Assembly: GCA_905221605.1 (NCBI GenBank)
Contig: CAJNDS010000172.1
Span: 177,501-206,846, forward strand
Length of the DNA: 29,346 nt
Reading direction: 5' to 3'
Source: Symbiodinium natans
Lineage: Eukaryota > Sar > Dinophyceae > Suessiales > Symbiodiniaceae
The translations under genes were made by a program, and so were the position numbers. How positions within the stretch are numbered: the first letter of the stretch is position 1; each line of letters opens with the position of its first letter. Below, piece by piece: positions 25,861 to 29,346 of this stretch. The notes under the pieces are model-generated. The model was not told the DNA's origin and searched no databases. It was given only the letters and a program-made list of their open reading frames with translations.

Positions 25861-26806
25861 GTTGTTGTCATCCCTGCTCTTTCCTTGCTTGTGTTGCAGT
25901 CTTGTCATTGTCGCATTTTTCAATTCTGACAAACCTGCTCGAGGCACTTGAGACCTTGCACAAATGCAGAGCCATGCCCTCGGCACTGTAGCCCACGTTC
26001 GCGATCTGCGATTTCAGGGGTCTCGACTTGAAACGTTGAAGTGTGAGACTGCAGTGTGGACACTCGTCAGAGAGTGGCAGCCTCTGGCAGACTTTTGCAC
26101 CTGCCATGTGTCGTACCATATGTCCTTCATGCCTGGCTGCCCATGTCACATGTCAGACCTTGACTGACCACTGACAAACTCAGAGGGTCCTGCAAATTAA
26201 GATGCCTTGGTCTTGAATCAACTTGTTCGAGAGCAATGTCTGAGGCCTTTTGGTGAAAGACAAGGTGCTGCGAGTGTGAATATGGTGCTTCTGTGCAGCT
26301 TGCGCAGTGCGCATGTTCATGATGGAATACCTGCCTTGCATGTCTTAGACTTTTGAGCGAGTAGTTTCACGTCAGAAGTGCTTGCTTCAAACTCTTTCCT
26401 CACCTGCGTAAGCTGTTGCTTCTCGCAGGCTGCAACCTCCGCCGAGTGGCCACCAGCCCAGGTGGTAGCCTTGACAACAGGGCCTGCGTCCTTCAGTTTT
26501 CCCTTCGCCCTCCAGTCAGAAAGTTCAGGGGCGGGGGCAGCGCGGTGTGGGGTGTAGCTTTTTCAGTGAAGTTTGGGCCAAGGCACGAGCTGAATCTGGC
26601 CACAGCGGAGATTGCTTCCAGTCAGAGCCTCGGATGCGAATATCTGACTGTCTGAGACTCTCATTGGACACCAACAGCTCCAAGCAGTTCCCTGGATTCT
26701 TGTAATGTGTCCTTCTCGAAACCTGCTCGCCCGCCGCCCCCTACCATCTCAAGAAACCCCCAAGTGTGCCTGTCGACTCGGCCTCCTTTCCTGGGCAAGC
26801 GTCAGC
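25861..26806. other. spacer or introns; no clear gene
   Basis: No exon could be supported over this long stretch. Only one TCAGAC (26152) lies between 25800 and 27020, a marked drop from the surroundings. Confidence 0.4.
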
Positions 26807-27280
26807 ATGCCGCCTTATCAGGTCTTCTTGTTCAAGTTTTACCACCAGGGTTCTGGAAGGAGGGACGAGTGGTTGTTGCTGGAGTCAGAGCGAAGGCATG
26901 CACGATCACCACTCCACGGCCGCATCTTCTTTTTTCGCCGCACCCGTACAAATCGCAGAGCATGGGGATCGCAAGGATTGTGGTCAATGACAACATCAGG
27001 CCAGATTCTGCTCACGGACTTCGCCTGTGCGTCAGACGCAGGTATCCGACGATGGGACCTCTGCTTCAGACCAGCGGGCTGCATTCAGCAAGAGCTTCCA
27101 GACATGCTCGGGGGGACGCGCACGTACTACTACCCTGTCTACACCGATGTCGGACACATTCGGGTATTGTTCTTCATCGGCACCTACATGATCGTTCTGC
27201 CGCCACCTGCGCTCCAGAACCGGTTGGCTGTGGACGAGGAGGAGGAGGACATGGACCCGGAGGAATGGCACTTCCTGTGA
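26807..27280 (+). CDS. unknown protein with acidic C-terminus
   Basis: The frame MPPYQVFLFKFYHQGSGRRD, EWLLLESERRHARSPLHGRI then GQILLTDFACASDAGIRRWD and YYYPVYTDVGHIRVLFFIGT, ending EEEEDMDPEEWHFL with stop at 27278-27280. The Met at 26807 follows gtcag and is where coding character begins; the frame stays open to 26705. An overlapping + frame (26707-27498) is longer but Arg/His/Pro-rich and less credible. The alternating strand pattern suggests a beta-rich fold. Not recognised. Confidence 0.45.
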   Translation: MPPYQVFLFKFYHQGSGRRDEWLLLESERRHARSPLHGRIFFFRRTRTNRRAWGSQGLWSMTTSGQILLTDFACASDAGIRRWDLCFRPAGCIQQELPDMLGGTRTYYYPVYTDVGHIRVLFFIGTYMIVLPPPALQNRLAVDEEEEDMDPEEWHFL

Positions 27281-27830
27281 GACGACGGATCATGTCATCC
27301 TCCCCTGAGACGGGAAGCAGTCAGACTTGGAATAGCACAGGTGCTTGCAGGGCACGTCAGACATGGTTGCCGCGTGTAGTAGCCAGCCAGGGCAGTGTGT
27401 GTGCGCAGAATTCTGGCAGCGTTTTAAAAACGCTGCTGGCAAAGGCCCGACTCGGCCGACTGGATGGAGTCGGTGACAGCGAGTGGCAGTGGCTGTGAGT
27501 CAGAGAAACTGGAGCATTTAGAGGGACAGTCAGAGGCAATGACACAAATCAAAACACCTTCCCCCCAAAACCCTGAAGGGAGCAGCTTAGGCAAAACCAG
27601 CCCTTCAGTGCATGTGCATCTTTCTGACAAGCCGCCTGTCAAACTTGGGAAACGTATCATGGTCATGATATGTGGTATCAATCCAATGTACTGTGTGCAG
27701 TTTTGATGAACAAACTCACCAACTGTCGTTACCCTGACGTACACCCTCATTTCCCTGCACGACTCCTCACACTCACCCACCCCATGGCCAGTCTCAGATT
27801 TCTCGGGGGAACATGTCGTAGACTGGCGTC
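27281..27830. other. spacer; no clear gene
   Basis: Two TCAGAC copies at about 27321 and 27357. No convincing exon on either strand. Confidence 0.4.
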
Positions 27831-27835
27831 TGAAG

Positions 27836-29170
27836 CACTGCTAAACATTGATGTGTGTGCTGGGTTTCTTCAGGTGGCCTGTCAGACAAGTGAACATGTC
27901 GAGTCCTCGGCATCCTCGCAAGGCCAGGGCCATAAGTCTGCTGCTTGACACAGGTTAATGAGTGAGTGCCAAATTAATTTTTGATTTCTGATTTTGTCGT
28001 GCTGAGTGACACAGTATGCACACAACTGCTCAGTAAGACTTTTCCCAGATGCCCTACCAACAGACCGAGCACGGACCACCTTTATGAAAACGCCGGTTCC
28101 TACATCGTTGGGCAGGAGTGGGGCTGAGGGTGCTGGGAAGGGCCTGGGGAAACTTCGGCCAACACGGCGTCAGACAGCACGGCTAAGCACTGATGCGCGT
28201 GCTGGGTTTCCGCAGGTCAGACATGAATGAGTGCAGCGTTCTGCATGTCCAAGTCTTCATTTGGCCCTGGCGGTAGTACCCAGCAGCTCAAGAATGGAAG
28301 GCCAGATCCTGTCTAGTGAGTCTAGTACTGTCTGTCAATGCTGTTTGATTGGTTTGCCTGCGTTCTTGAAATAAACCATATGCGTGCTGAAAGTGATAGT
28401 TCTGTCAAGCTTCTTGCCCGTATGGCGAGTCCCTGCCAGCATATTATTTCTTAGACATGCTGGCCAGCAATGGCAATGCGTCCGCAGTATATGTAGCCGC
28501 CGCTTCTGGTGATTCGGACGCCCTACCAAAGGACCGAGCACGGACCAGGTATAAAGTGCCGGTTCTTACACCGTTGGCCGGGTGTGGGGCTGAGTGTGCT
28601 GGGAAGGGCCTGCGAGATTTTGGCCAACACGCCTTGGTCCGGCGTCAGACAGCACGGCTAAGCGCTGATGCGCGTGCTGGGTTTCTGCAGGTGGCCTGTC
28701 AGACTTGAACGAGTGAACACTTCTTCAGTCGGTACCCAGCATCCTCTGGCATGGAAGGCTGTCGTAAGTCTTGGACATTGATTTGCTGCTTGACACCTGT
28801 TACAGCTTTGTCATTGTGCGTGTGAGACACAATCTCAGGCGTCTCACTGGTGAAAAGTGAACGGACTTGCTTCTTGCTACAGTGTGAGACTCCTCGGGTG
28901 CTTGCTTCTGAGTCAGACGCCCTACCAAAGGACCGAGCACGGACCAAGTATAAGTCGCCGGTTCTCACATCGTTGGCCGGGTGTGGGGCTGCGTGTGCTG
29001 GGAAAGGTCTGCGGAAATTTTGGCCAACACGCCCTGGTCCGGCGTTTGACAGCATGGCTAAGCGCTGATGCGCATGCTGGGTTTCTGCAGTGGGCTTGTC
29101 AGACAGAAATGAGTGCAACATTCTTTGTGTCGATACCCGGCACCGTCTGGCATGGAAGGCCTACAGACTT
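27836..29170. repeat. degenerate tandem repeat, ~400-470-bp spacing
   Basis: A conserved block of about 190 bases occurs at about 28049-28232, 28519-28710 and 28917-29113. It starts gccctaccaa[ac][ag]gaccgagcac and contains gccggttc...acatcgttgg, tggggctg.gtgtgctggga, ccaacac and gctaagc.ctgatgcg. It ends gctgggtttctgcag plus a TCAGAC copy. A partial copy of the end block is at about 27836-27893. The flanks share tacccagca / tacccggca and ctggcatggaaggc (28750, 29150). ORFs follow parts of the repeat (DALPKDRART...) but the frame is not kept among copies, so coding is doubtful. Confidence 0.8.
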
Positions 29171-29346
29171 ACTGCTTTTGGGCTGGGGGTTGCTGGCTGT
29201 GTGTCTGTTAGCTCTGACAAGTCGTCGTAGCTTTTCCGAGACTGCAAATTCAAGGTTTTGCCTGTTGTGTGCGAATGCTGTCAGATGATTAATAATGACT
29301 CAAATTTTAAATCTTTGGACGAGAAGGCTTGCCAGTCGCTTTTGGT
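29171..29346. other. unique end of the window
   Basis: No gene or repeat seen. The last stretch becomes AT-rich at 29285-29315. Confidence 0.4.

Noticed and set aside
26707-27498. The longest overlapping + frame (263 codons) at 26.7-27.5 kb
   Set aside because: It is Arg/His/Pro-rich without structure, while the frame ending at 27280 has strand-like segments and a typical acidic end.

Overview
This window looks like a nuclear chromosome segment of a dinoflagellate or close relative. The evidence is: plant/alveolate-type telomere repeats (CCCTAAA/TTTAGGG) at the left side; all recognisable genes on the + strand, broken into short exons; predicted introns that include GC-AG and GA-AG types next to GT-AG; Lys/Pro/Ala-rich N-termini such as MKRPAAKK; a C5-cytosine DNA methyltransferase-like gene and a strongly diverged histone H3-like protein. 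The species is not determined. No rRNA, tRNA, CRISPR or prokaryotic operon signal was found. Exon boundaries are by-eye predictions from frame continuity and GT/GC/GA...AG signals.

Layout. 1-1620: telomeric and degenerate telomere-like DNA whose strand orientation flips. 1655-2050: a GC-rich array with a 100-bp period. 2.6-6.8 kb: exons for proline-, serine- and acid-rich proteins, two with SDW-rich tails. 7.3-13.7 kb: exons that may form one hAT-transposase-like gene, with a TTF/BED-like zinc finger at the front and a hAT C-terminal-like region at the back, and about 2.2 kb of alternating ~100-bp satellite monomers between early exons. 13.8-14.6 kb: further unknown exons. 15.1-15.6 kb: the histone H3-like gene. 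15.8-16.05 kb: a cluster of perfect and near-perfect palindromes. 16.4-20.3 kb: many exons of unknown function ending in a domain with a possible SAM-binding glycine motif. 20.6-21.25 kb: an inverted-repeat element. 21.5-23.6 kb: unknown exons. 23.9-25.65 kb: the C5 methyltransferase-like gene in two exons. 25.7-27.3 kb: two more unknown exons. 27.8-29.2 kb: degenerate tandem repeats with ~400-470 bp spacing.

The most striking feature is not a gene. The hexamer TCAGAC (mostly as GTCAGAC) occurs about 150 times on the + strand by eye, against roughly 17 for its complement GTCTGA and about 7 expected per strand by chance. It lies in exons, introns and spacers, falls in all three reading frames inside ORFs (as Ser-Asp, Gln-Thr or an Arg codon), sits in many short tandem duplications, and is nearly absent from the satellite, palindrome and inverted-repeat elements. 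It behaves like an oriented nucleic-acid-level signal or a spreading mutational or insertion scar. Because all genes here also lie on the + strand, its link to transcription versus replication direction cannot be separated in this window.
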